A DNA stretch of 64,000 bases from the NCBI GenBank assembly GCA_947630765.1, contig CANRIX010000002.1:1-64000 (forward strand), in the 5' to 3' direction. Made by a program: the position numbers and the translations under genes. Of the stretch, positions 17,375-24,613 are shown one piece after another; the stretch's first letter is position 1, and each line of letters starts with the position of its first letter. The DNA is from an uncultured Clostridia bacterium. GTDB lineage: Bacteria > Bacillota > Clostridia > Oscillospirales > CAG-382. The notes under the pieces were generated by a model. That model saw nothing but the letters and a program-made list of their open reading frames with translations. It ran no database searches and was not told where the DNA came from.

Positions 17375-18481
17375 ATGTCAGTAAAGGTTAAGTACAAAAT
17401 CGGCAAATTGGAGATGGAGGCAGAGGGCGACAGCGGCTTTGTGAACGCCGAGACGAAAGCTCTGCACGATTTTCTGGTAAAGAACAGCGGAAAGGCTTCG
17501 ACCGAAATCATCGTAGAGAAGAAAGCCCCTACGGACGGAGTGAAAGAGGAAACGGTCGTAATTTACGACGATGCTGGCATCCCGTCCGTGATGAGGAAAT
17601 TCAGCAGGGTATCTGATAAAGAGCTGTTCGGAGGCTCGGACAAGCCGCACCCTGCGTTCGTAATCGGCGGCGAGGTGTATGACGAGATTTATATTTCCGT
17701 ATACCCGAATTGCGAAATAAACGGCAAACCTTATTCCCTGCCGATGCAGAAGTTATGGACTGACATCACGAATGATGATGCGGCGAGAGCTTGTTTCAGC
17801 AAGGGAGAGGGCTGGCATCTTATGACCGCCGCAGAATGGGGGCTTGTAGCGAATATCTGCAATAAAAACGGCACGTTCCCGCACGGAAACACGGCGAACG
17901 GAAAGTATCATGCCGACCCATCTGAATGCGGTTCTGTGTACGAGTACGGAAAGACCCTTGCGGGGAGCGGTCCTTCGACATGGACGCATAATCACCAGCC
18001 CGATGGAATACACGACCTTTGCGGAAACGTCTGGGAGATGGTGAGAGGGCTGCGGATGAAAGACGGGCTGTTACAGATTGCCACAAATAACGATGCGGCT
18101 CTGGATATAGACCTGACGACCGAGGGTGACGACTGGCGTTGCGTAGTGGATAACGAGGGCAAGCCCGTCCGCGTGTCAGTGAATGATGGAGGCATCACCT
18201 TTACAACGGATAGAGATGCGGGGAGCGATTACGACGGATGCACATGGGGTGCCGTGAAGATGGACTGCGAGAGCGAGCAGCTTACGGAGCTTGCCCTGTA
18301 TGGAGCAGAGCCGAACGCGTATCTGTATGTGGACAGCACGGAGGGCGAATATTTCCCGTCTCGTGGCGGCCGCTGGAGCTACGGCACGAACGCGGGCGTG
18401 TTCAGTACGCGCTTGGCCGGTGCGCGGTCGTATGTGAACACGGGCTTCGGTTTCCGCTCCGCTTATTTCAAGAAGCACTGA
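17375..18481 (+). CDS. DGR variable protein 1 (C-type-lectin/FGE fold), remote target
   Basis: A 368-residue protein starts after AGGAGGACGAAGAA. Residues 1-57 are a unique N-terminal module (KVKYKIGKLEMEAEGDSGFV). From about 60 it is a formylglycine-generating-enzyme/C-type-lectin fold: GWHLMTAAEWGLVANICNKN, DGIHDLCGNVWEM. It ends with the variable repeat (residues 327-363) and the fold's closing GFGFRSAYF. It aligns along its length with variable protein 2 (51004). The variable repeat differs from the template at 52690 only at template adenines. No signal peptide is visible. It sits in the early region, not among tail genes, so its ligand and place of action are open. Confidence 0.93.
   Translation: MSVKVKYKIGKLEMEAEGDSGFVNAETKALHDFLVKNSGKASTEIIVEKKAPTDGVKEETVVIYDDAGIPSVMRKFSRVSDKELFGGSDKPHPAFVIGGEVYDEIYISVYPNCEINGKPYSLPMQKLWTDITNDDAARACFSKGEGWHLMTAAEWGLVANICNKNGTFPHGNTANGKYHADPSECGSVYEYGKTLAGSGPSTWTHNHQPDGIHDLCGNVWEMVRGLRMKDGLLQIATNNDAALDIDLTTEGDDWRCVVDNEGKPVRVSVNDGGITFTTDRDAGSDYDGCTWGAVKMDCESEQLTELALYGAEPNAYLYVDSTEGEYFPSRGGRWSYGTNAGVFSTRLAGARSYVNTGFGFRSAYFKKH
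18353..18463 (+). repeat. DGR variable repeat VR1
   Basis: This 111-bp stretch aligns without gaps to the template repeat 52690-52800. There are 17 differences, each at an adenine of the template (A to G, C or T), and no change at C, G or T. The shared 3' end GGTTTCCGCTCCGCT is the expected initiation-of-mutagenic-homology segment. Confidence 0.95.
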
Positions 18482-18505
18482 TAACTGATTGCTGAATGAC
18501 TGAAA

Positions 18506-18525
18506 GGGGCTGTGGTAGCAGCCCC
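18506..18525 (+). other. DGR target hairpin behind VR1
   Basis: GGGGCTGT-GGTA-GCAGCCCC forms an 8-bp stem (one T-G pair) with a GGTA loop, a GRNA tetraloop. It starts 43 bp after VR1. Such hairpins/cruciforms with GRNA loops downstream of VR are known to mark DGR targets. The twin lies behind VR2. Confidence 0.85.
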
Positions 18526-18546
18526 ACAGAGAAAGGACGAAGAACG

Positions 18547-18987
18547 ATGGATATTTTAACGATTATGTGTAGTTCCTGCGGCAAAAAGGAGCGTTTCGGA
18601 TATTCTGCGGAAAACGTGAATGGCGCGGTCAAACGTGGATGGAACAGCTTCGGGAGCGCGTTGTATTGCCCTGAATGCTCAGCAACGTGGGAGGAACGGA
18701 ACGGCACGGACAGAAAGATGAGCGGAGCAGAAAACACGGTGCGGCTTATGGATGAGTTTTTCGAGAGACAGCAGCCGAGGACCGTGACGGAATTCTGTCC
18801 TGAATGCGAAAGAGAAATCACGATGCAATGGGACGTGGAAAGGGACGGCTTCAAAGCGTTCTGCCCGAATTGCGGTAACAGGTTGATGCTGTGTGACGAG
18901 TGTAAGCACCGCAGCGGAAATTACCGCGACGATTGCGATTATGATGGGATGACAGACACGTGCAAATTCAACAGGGAGGACGACTGA
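18547..18987 (+). CDS. Phage zinc-ribbon protein, 146 aa
   Basis: Start at 18547 follows GAGAAAGGACGAAGAACG. The product has many Cys pairs: CSSCGKKERFGYS ... CPECSATW, then CPECEREITMQWDVERDGFK ... CPNCGNRLMLCDECKH. These should form two to three zinc ribbons. It lies right after the VR1 hairpin and heads the nucleotide-metabolism part of the early operon. The role is unknown; nucleic-acid or protein binding is likely. Confidence 0.7.
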   Translation: MDILTIMCSSCGKKERFGYSAENVNGAVKRGWNSFGSALYCPECSATWEERNGTDRKMSGAENTVRLMDEFFERQQPRTVTEFCPECEREITMQWDVERDGFKAFCPNCGNRLMLCDECKHRSGNYRDDCDYDGMTDTCKFNREDD

Positions 18988-19679
18988 TGATGACAGGAAC
19001 GGTATTCAGAGGTGAAGCGTACTACGTGTTCGAGCATGAAGTCACGGGGAGTGAGCAGCAGGGCGGCAGACCCGCGATAATCGTCAGCAACGATGTGGGA
19101 AATGAACATTCGCCCGTTGTCGAGCTTGTATATCTCACGACGCAGGAGAAAAGACCACTCCCCACGCACGTCGAAATCCGTTCCCTTGCGCGTCCGTCCA
19201 TAGCGTTGTGTGAGCAGATAAGCACCGTACATAAGAGCAGGCTCGGAGATTATGCGGGGCAAGCATCAACACAGGAGATGGAGAACATCGACAAAGCGAT
19301 AGCGGTATCGCTCGGTTTGGGGATGCCGCAGAAGTCTGGGAAGTTCCTGAAACAGTGGGCGGCGGCGATGGATGGTGCGCCGATTATACCGCAGGAGGAT
19401 GAGCCAAAGCCTCACACCCCTCCGAGGACGGTCCATCATATCAAAATCCTTGAAAGTTTTGCGGATGCCATCGCGGATGGCAGCAAGACGTTTGAGGTGA
19501 GAGAGAACAAACGAGGGTATCAGAGAGGCGACCACGTTGTTTTTGAGGTGGTGACCGATACGGGCATAAGCGTAGAACATCCGTTGAACGGCAAAGAGTA
19601 TGCAATCACCTATGTTTTGAACGGCTGGGGACTGGAAAATGGGTACGTTGTGTTCGGAATAAGGGAGGCGGCAGCGTGA
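18987..19679 (+). CDS. MazF/PemK-like and DUF3850 (ASCH-like) fusion protein
   Basis: A 230-residue protein from ATG ATG after GGGAGGACGACTG, overlapping the previous stop. Residues 5-112 resemble the PemK/MazF fold (GEAYYVFEHEVTGSEQQGGR, PAIIVSND, STVHKSRLGDYAGQAS). Residues 150-228 resemble DUF3850/ASCH (HHIKILESFADAIADGSKTF, EVRENKRGYQRGDHVVFEV). Both parts belong to RNA-binding folds. No MazE-like antitoxin gene lies beside it. It may be an RNA-cleaving effector controlled by its own second domain, or a non-toxic regulator. Confidence 0.75.
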   Translation: MMTGTVFRGEAYYVFEHEVTGSEQQGGRPAIIVSNDVGNEHSPVVELVYLTTQEKRPLPTHVEIRSLARPSIALCEQISTVHKSRLGDYAGQASTQEMENIDKAIAVSLGLGMPQKSGKFLKQWAAAMDGAPIIPQEDEPKPHTPPRTVHHIKILESFADAIADGSKTFEVRENKRGYQRGDHVVFEVVTDTGISVEHPLNGKEYAITYVLNGWGLENGYVVFGIREAAA

Positions 19680-20053
19680 GAAAAAAGAAAAACCTCCCCG
19701 TGCGGACGTGTGCCGAATGTATTCACGAATACGCCTGTCAAGCGTGGACACACGGAACAATTCACAATATGGATGCGACGACGTGCAGTATTTATGAGAC
19801 GGTGAGGGACAGCACGGCATATTTCATCGGATTTACCGAGGGAAAGAAAGCCGCCAGCGGCGAGCAGTGTTCTTTTGGGGAGGGCGTGAAGATTTTGCCA
19901 GATGGAGTTCACGAGCTGTCGCCGCACATATTTGAGCAGAAGCAGCTCCTGCACAACGTCACGGTGGAAGTCCTCGAATGTAAAAATTGCGGCGAGGTAT
20001 CTATCGGATGGTATAGGCAGGAGGACACATACGAAGAAAATCAGGAGGAATGA
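19676..20053 (+). CDS. Small Cys-rich phage protein, 125 aa
   Basis: GTG start overlaps the preceding TGA and follows GGGAGGCGGCAGC. The N terminus has CAECIHEYAC and a later Cys; the C terminus has VLECKNCGEVSIGWYRQED, a zinc-knuckle-like ending also found in other clostridial phage proteins. Function unknown. Confidence 0.6.
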   Translation: MRKKKNLPVRTCAECIHEYACQAWTHGTIHNMDATTCSIYETVRDSTAYFIGFTEGKKAASGEQCSFGEGVKILPDGVHELSPHIFEQKQLLHNVTVEVLECKNCGEVSIGWYRQEDTYEENQEE

Positions 20054-20055
20054 GG

Positions 20056-21129
20056 ATGCGTTTATTTTCAACGGAACAGGTCAGCAAGTATCACCCCGAT
20101 AAATATGCCGACCAGATAAGCGATGCCATACTGGACGCTTGCCTTGCGGTGGACAAGAACAGCCGCGTAGCTTGCGAATGTATGGTGAAAGGAAACACCG
20201 TCATACTGTGCGGAGAAATCACGTCTACGGCGCGGGTGGATTATGCGGAGGTAGCTAAGAGGGTAGGCAGAAAGCTCGGCTATACGGTCGATACGGTCAT
20301 CACACAGATAACAGAACAGTCGCCCGAAATAGCGGGAGGCGTAAGGGCTGGGGACGATTTGAGAGCGGGCGACCAGGGGATTATGTTCGGATATGCTTGC
20401 AGCGACACGGATGCACGTCTCCCATACGGCTTTGCAGTGGCGAATGAGGTTATTCGGCTGATAGAGGATGCAGCAGAGAAGCCAGACAGCATTTTCAAAG
20501 GCGATGCGAAATGTCAGGTTACGGTCGATTTGGATGAACAGCCGAACGAGAGCAGCCTTGTTGAAATCCTTGTGAGCGTGTGCCATAAAGAGGGGCTGAC
20601 AAAATGGGAGGTCGAAAGGGCTGTCAAAAAGCTGATAGATGACGCAGGGCTGAACATCGGAGATGACTGTGTTTTGAATGTCAACCCAGCGGGAGAATGG
20701 ACCATCGGAGGGCCGACAGCGGATTGCGGATTGACGGGCAGAAAGATAGTTTGCGACCAGTATGGAGGGTACTGCCCTGTCGGTGGAGGTGCATTCAGCG
20801 GGAAAGACCCCAGCAAGGTAGACAGGAGTGCAGCATATATGGCGCGGAAGATAGCCTGCGACCTACTGGATGAACACAACCTCGGCTGGTGCGAGGTGCA
20901 GCTTGCGTATGCGATAGGAGAGGACAAGCCGATGAGTATAACGGTCGGAAGTCCGCTCGAATTGCGAAATTCCGTGTACGCCAAAGAGGTCGAGCAAAGG
21001 TATGATTTATCGCCGTCAGGCATCATCAAATACCTTGACCTGTTAAATGTGAAGTATGAGGAACTTGCGGAGGGGTGCCATTACCGCAGAAAAATCAGGA
21101 GGTCGGCAGATGAAAATTGTCTTAGATGA
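20056..21129 (+). CDS. metK: S-adenosylmethionine synthetase (methionine adenosyltransferase)
   Basis: Start 20056 is 7 bases from AGGAGG; the ATG at 20050 is too close. The 357-residue product is shorter than the usual 390-400 but keeps the MetK motifs: HPDKYADQISDAILDA, RAGDQGIMFGYACSDT, GGPTADCGLTGRKI, and the Gly-rich loop GGGAFSGKDPSKVDRSAAY. It makes S-adenosylmethionine from methionine and ATP. A phage copy is unusual. Here it may feed the radical SAM enzyme encoded at 26.3 kb or a modification step. It is followed by dUTPase with a 20-bp overlap. Confidence 0.95.
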   Translation: MRLFSTEQVSKYHPDKYADQISDAILDACLAVDKNSRVACECMVKGNTVILCGEITSTARVDYAEVAKRVGRKLGYTVDTVITQITEQSPEIAGGVRAGDDLRAGDQGIMFGYACSDTDARLPYGFAVANEVIRLIEDAAEKPDSIFKGDAKCQVTVDLDEQPNESSLVEILVSVCHKEGLTKWEVERAVKKLIDDAGLNIGDDCVLNVNPAGEWTIGGPTADCGLTGRKIVCDQYGGYCPVGGGAFSGKDPSKVDRSAAYMARKIACDLLDEHNLGWCEVQLAYAIGEDKPMSITVGSPLELRNSVYAKEVEQRYDLSPSGIIKYLDLLNVKYEELAEGCHYRRKIRRSADENCLR

Positions 21130-21523
21130 TGGCGCGTATATGCCCGAAAGAGCGCACAGCACAGATGCGGGGCTTGACCTGAAAACACCGAAGCCGCTGC
21201 TGATAAAGCCCAAAAGCTTGATTGTGGTTGATACGGGCGTTCATGTGGAGCTGCCGCCGAACACGGTGGGGATGCTGAAAAGCAAAAGCGGGCTGAATGT
21301 GAAGTACGGCATCACCAGCGAGGGCGTTATTGATGAGGGATATACGGGAGCAATCGTCGCAAAACTGTATAACAACGGAGATGAGCCTGTCATTTTGACG
21401 GAGGGGAGCAAAATCACCCAGCTTGTTATACTTCCTGTAATAATCCCTGACGCGTTGGATGTTGTCGAAAGTCTGGAAGATACAGAGCGAGGCGATAACG
21501 GTTTTGGGAGCAGCGGCGAATAG
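21110..21523 (+). CDS. dut: dUTP diphosphatase
   Basis: This 137-residue protein starts after AGGAGGTCGGCAG and shows all trimeric dUTPase motifs: AHSTDAGLDL (1), LKSKSGL (2), GVIDEGYTGAIVAKLYN (3), KITQLVILP (4), and RGDNGFGSSG (5). It hydrolyses dUTP to dUMP and pyrophosphate, keeping uracil out of phage DNA and supplying dTMP precursors. Confidence 0.95.
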   Translation: MKIVLDDGAYMPERAHSTDAGLDLKTPKPLLIKPKSLIVVDTGVHVELPPNTVGMLKSKSGLNVKYGITSEGVIDEGYTGAIVAKLYNNGDEPVILTEGSKITQLVILPVIIPDALDVVESLEDTERGDNGFGSSGE

Positions 21524-21583
21524 GTTGCAAAATGGTCGCAAGTTTAGAAGCAAAAATATATTCAAAAAGTAGGAGGCGCAGCG

Positions 21584-21889
21584 GTGAAAATAAAACGAGC
21601 GATGGAAATTCTCGACCCGACACACAGAGAGAGGTACGACAGTCTTGGCATAGTGGAGGATGCTTGCAGGATGGGGATAACAGCCCTGAAACGCAACCTC
21701 CCCCACATGGCTGATATTGTGGCAGATGAGGACCTGTTACAGATAAGCTGCCCGGAGTGTGGAGCTGATTTGCTGGAATATATCGAAGCTGCATCCGATG
21801 GGTATGACGGCGTGATATATTGCCCGATTTGCGGAGTGCATATCGTGTATGACAAAGAAACGGAACAGGAGGAACTGAACTATGAATAA
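21584..21889 (+). CDS. Small zinc-ribbon phage protein, 101 aa
   Basis: GTG start after GTAGGAGGCGCAGCG. The N terminus (RAMEILDPTHRERYDSLGIV, EDACRMGITALKRN) is helical; the C terminus is a zinc ribbon (CPECGADLLEY ... CPICGVHIVYD). This arrangement is frequent in clostridial phages beside ssb. It overlaps ssb by 8 bp. Function unknown. Confidence 0.65.
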   Translation: MKIKRAMEILDPTHRERYDSLGIVEDACRMGITALKRNLPHMADIVADEDLLQISCPECGADLLEYIEAASDGYDGVIYCPICGVHIVYDKETEQEELNYE

Positions 21890-22199
21890 CGTAATCATCA
21901 GTGGAAGATTGACCGCCGACCCTGAATTAAAGACAACGCCGAACGGTGTTTCCGTGTGTACCTTTATCGTTGCGGTGGATAGACCGTCAAAGGATGACAC
22001 GGCAGACTTCCCCATCGTCGTAGCGTGGAGGCAGACGGCAGAATTTGTGGCGAAGTATCTGGCAAAGGGGCGCAAGGTTATCGTGCAGGGAGAAATTCGG
22101 ACGAGAAATTATGAGGACAAGGACGGGAACAAGAGAAAGGCGACGGAAATTCAGGCGGAGCGAGTGGAGTTCGCGGACAGTAAGCCGCAGGACGCATAA
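21882..22199 (+). CDS. ssb: Single-stranded DNA-binding protein
   Basis: The 105-residue product is one OB fold: NNVIISGRLTADPELKTTPN, FIVAVDRPSK, IVVAWRQTAEFVAKYLAKGR, IVQGEIRTRNYEDKDGNKRK. It ends shortly after the fold and lacks the usual acidic DDDIPF tip that binds host partner proteins, so it probably does not recruit host repair enzymes. It coats ssDNA in phage replication and recombination. Confidence 0.92.
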   Translation: MNNVIISGRLTADPELKTTPNGVSVCTFIVAVDRPSKDDTADFPIVVAWRQTAEFVAKYLAKGRKVIVQGEIRTRNYEDKDGNKRKATEIQAERVEFADSKPQDA

Positions 22200-22216
22200 A
22201 AGTGGAGGCGATATAA

Positions 22217-22480
22217 ATGGCGAAAAAGCGTAAGTGCAGAATGACAGCGGAGGAAATCAGCGTACATGATGAGGCTGTGCGCCTCCGTAAGATGACAGAC
22301 AGGCAGCTCGTGGATGCGTTCAGGGCGGCGCAGACGGCGGTAGATGATGAGGCGGGAGAAGAAAGCACATCGGCAGTCGAAACGCTGTTGAACGAGCTGG
22401 CAGAGGGCAAATGCAAGGGTGTGAAAGGTGCTACCGCATATAAAGTCGCCGAATACGCCCGCGACAGGGGGCTGGTGTGA
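22217..22480 (+). CDS. Hypothetical phage protein, 87 aa
   Basis: Follows GTGGAGGCGATATAA. A helical product with a basic start (MAKKRKCRMTAEEISVHDEA) and a Gly-containing middle. No family recognised. Its stop overlaps the recU start (TGATG). Confidence 0.6.
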   Translation: MAKKRKCRMTAEEISVHDEAVRLRKMTDRQLVDAFRAAQTAVDDEAGEESTSAVETLLNELAEGKCKGVKGATAYKVAEYARDRGLV

Positions 22481-23007
22481 TGCCCCGTATAAACAACGCC
22501 GCCTTACGCGGCAGACAAAACAGAGCAGCAGGACAGATGTTTGAGGAAATGGTCGAAGCAGCCTGTCGGAGTTACCGACAGGCTGGAATTGCAGAAATCG
22601 AGAAGACCCCAGAGGCGATGAAGCCGCTCGGTCAGCAAAACGGAAAAGGGCAATTCCTCGCGTGTTATGTGAAGAAAGCGCAGCCTGATTTCAAGGGGAC
22701 GTTGAAAGGGGGCTGCTCGGTCGTTTTTGAAGCGAAATTTACATCATCGGGGAAGATGCAGCAGTCGGTCGTGTTGGAGCAGCAAGCGGAGGCACTGGAA
22801 AGGCACAGACAGCTCGGAGCAGTGTGCTTCATTCTCATATCGTTTGATTTTTCCAGTTTCTTTGCCGTGCCGTGGGAGGTGTGGCGGGAGATGAAAGAGC
22901 GATACGGAAGAAAGTACCTGACCCCATCCGACATACCACAGTATCGAGTGAATTTATATCGGGGGATGATTGATTTTTTAAGGCAATACAAAAATACACG
23001 GGCATAG
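22480..23007 (+). CDS. RecU-type Holliday junction resolvase
   Basis: A 175-residue protein (ATG 22480; a GTG lies one codon earlier). It shows the RecU nuclease core: GQMFEEMVEAAC, then PLGQQNGKGQFLACYVKKAQ, PDFKGTLKGGCSVVFEAKFT, and the segment VLEQQAEALERHRQLGAVCF, ILISFDFSSFFAVPWEVW. The Asp, Glu and Lys of PDFKG and FEAKF form the metal site. It should cut recombination junctions before packaging. Confidence 0.88.
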   Translation: MPRINNAALRGRQNRAAGQMFEEMVEAACRSYRQAGIAEIEKTPEAMKPLGQQNGKGQFLACYVKKAQPDFKGTLKGGCSVVFEAKFTSSGKMQQSVVLEQQAEALERHRQLGAVCFILISFDFSSFFAVPWEVWREMKERYGRKYLTPSDIPQYRVNLYRGMIDFLRQYKNTRA

Positions 23008-23035
23008 CCCGTTACGGATAGGAGTGCATTTTACC

Positions 23036-23695
23036 ATGAGCAAAACGACCCAAAAGAAAGACAAGACTATTGACAAGGCGTTGCAGGAGGTATTCGCGGG
23101 CTGCGACCCGAAAACGCGCGAGGTGATAGGGAACGCCTTTGACGCGGTTATAAAAAGGGCGGCAGAAGTGGGCGCCGAGGTAGGAGCGAAAGCTGTTGTC
23201 GATGCAGTGGAGAACGAGCGGAGAAAATACCGCAGCGAGAGGTACAGAAAGCAGTATGCGAATACGCGCTTGCTTTTGCAGCATTACAGGTCCTTGAACA
23301 GCCATTATGCGAATGCGGTTTGGCAGGACGATGAGGACGACCCAGACGAGTTCCTTGATATTATGGAGCTGATGAGTGGGAGAGGATATACAGACGTTAT
23401 GTTTGTAGACAGTATCAGGAAGTCGTCTGAAAAGACACGCATCATTATGAGGCACGTCAATAAGATGCTGGACGAGTATCGGAAGATGTGCGAGAACAGC
23501 AAACACCCTGACGATATGAGGCACTGGCGCGTCATAAAGGCATTGTATTTATCGCCGAATATGATTTCAGCGGATGATGTTGCGGAGATGGTGCATATCA
23601 ATAAGCGCACCGTTTACAAGGATGTAGATGCTGCCGTAGACGATTTGACGCTGCTCTTTTTTGGGGTAGAAGCCATCGAAAAGCTGGGCGAATAA
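23036..23695 (+). CDS. Probable late-gene transcription regulator (ArpU/RinA-like)
   Basis: Start 23036 is 11 bases behind GGATAGGAG; an earlier GTG overlaps that site. The 219-residue protein is helical, with a Glu/Arg-rich centre and a C-terminal helix-turn-helix like sigma region 4 (SADDVAEMVHINKRTVYKDV, DAAVDDLTLLFFG). Its position, last in the early operon and directly before the promoter of the packaging genes, matches ArpU/RinA/LtrA-type activators. Target assignment to the promoter at 23716 is inference. Confidence 0.65.
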   Translation: MSKTTQKKDKTIDKALQEVFAGCDPKTREVIGNAFDAVIKRAAEVGAEVGAKAVVDAVENERRKYRSERYRKQYANTRLLLQHYRSLNSHYANAVWQDDEDDPDEFLDIMELMSGRGYTDVMFVDSIRKSSEKTRIIMRHVNKMLDEYRKMCENSKHPDDMRHWRVIKALYLSPNMISADDVAEMVHINKRTVYKDVDAAVDDLTLLFFGVEAIEKLGE

Positions 23696-23715
23696 GGTCG
23701 GGCATTTTTTGGGCA

Positions 23716-23745
23716 TTGACAGGGCATTACAATGTGTGGTAAAAT
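23716..23745 (+). promoter_or_regulatory. Late/modification operon promoter
   Basis: TTGACA (23716-23721) and TAAAAT (23740-23745) with an 18-bp spacer. It stands directly after the putative late activator gene and before the modification and packaging genes. Confidence 0.75.
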
Positions 23746-23773
23746 GTAGACTGTAAAATTATACAGGACTTCG

Positions 23774-23821
23774 TACCATTGCCACACGCATAGGAAAAGT
23801 GCGCGGCAGTGGTATTTTTTT
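23774..23821 (+). terminator. Leader hairpin with T-run (attenuator or small RNA end)
   Basis: TACCATTGCC (23774-23783) pairs with GGCAGTGGTA (23805-23814) in a 10-bp stem, followed by T7. It lies about 70 nt downstream of the promoter and upstream of any gene, so transcripts would end here unless read-through is allowed. This suggests attenuation/antitermination, or a roughly 70-nt small RNA. Confidence 0.7.
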
Positions 23822-23830
23822 ACGGATATT

Positions 23831-23847
23831 TGCCCCATTATGGGGCA
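23831..23847 (+). promoter_or_regulatory. CCCC-N5-GGGG dyad before the ParB-fold gene
   Basis: TGCCCC-ATTAT-GGGGCA is a perfect 6-bp dyad preceded by TT, 3 bases from the ribosome site AAAGGAG. It has the same form as the operator in the early lytic promoter. Confidence 0.75.
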
Positions 23848-23863
23848 GAAAGGAGCGGAACAG

Positions 23864-24613
23864 ATGAGTAAAAAGCTGCAAATAGAGTATAAGCCAATAT
23901 CGGAGATTATTCCGTATAGCAACAATCCCCGCGTGAACGATGAAGCTGTGAAGTATGTCGCGGAGAGCATAAAGCAGTTCGGATTTATCAACCCGATTTT
24001 GCTGGATGCCAACGGCGTGATTATGGCGGGGCATACCAGACTGAAAGCGGCAAAGCAGCTCGGTATGGATGAAGTGCCTGTCGTATATGTGGACGACTTG
24101 GACGAAGAACAGGCGCGGGCGTTCAGGCTTGCCGACAACAAGACAGCCGAATTTGCAGAGTGGGATGCCGCGCTGTTGGAGCAGGAGCTTGCGGAAATCC
24201 TTGAACTGGATATGAGCCTGTTCGGATTTGACGGAGACAGCACACTCGCGGATGATATGCTGGACGAGAAGTATTCGCTCGCCGTGAATATCCCGCAGTA
24301 CGAGATTACAGGAGAATGTCCGAAGATTTCAGACATGATGGATGATGCAAAGAGCAAGGAGCTTATTTCAAAAATCGAACAGTCGAACGTCACGGATGAA
24401 GAAAAGGCGTTTCTGATTGAGGCGGCAAAGAGGCATACCGTTTTCAATTATCGGAATATAGCGGAATATTATGCCCACGCCTCGGAAGAGATGCAGCGGC
24501 TTATGGAGCAGTCCGCGCTCGTGATTATCGACGTAGACAACGCGATTGCGAACGGGTATGCGGCTCTGATGGCCGATGTCCTCGATATGATGGAGGACGA
24601 TACCGATGCGTGA
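23864..24613 (+). CDS. ParB/Srx-fold nuclease-like protein of a modification cassette
   Basis: A 249-residue product starts after GAAAGGAGCGGAACAG. Residues 5-105 are a ParB-N fold: ISEIIPYSNNPRVND, FINPILLDANGVIMAGHTRL, KAAKQLGMDEVPVVYVDDL, RAFRLADNKTAEFAEWD. Instead of the ParB helix-turn-helix, residues 140-249 hold a phage-type helical domain (EEKAFLIEAAKRHTVFNYRN, IAEYYAHASEEMQRLMEQSA). Related phage ParB-fold proteins act on DNA near modification enzymes. The gene overlaps the first glycosyltransferase by 8 bp. A partition role is unlikely because no ParA is present. Confidence 0.8.
   Translation: MSKKLQIEYKPISEIIPYSNNPRVNDEAVKYVAESIKQFGFINPILLDANGVIMAGHTRLKAAKQLGMDEVPVVYVDDLDEEQARAFRLADNKTAEFAEWDAALLEQELAEILELDMSLFGFDGDSTLADDMLDEKYSLAVNIPQYEITGECPKISDMMDDAKSKELISKIEQSNVTDEEKAFLIEAAKRHTVFNYRNIAEYYAHASEEMQRLMEQSALVIIDVDNAIANGYAALMADVLDMMEDDTDA

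Noticed and set aside
23864..24613. True ParB partition protein acting on the parS-like site at 61211
   Set aside because: It has only the ParB N-terminal fold with a different C-terminal domain, no helix-turn-helix for parS and no ParA next to it. It is tightly linked to modification genes.
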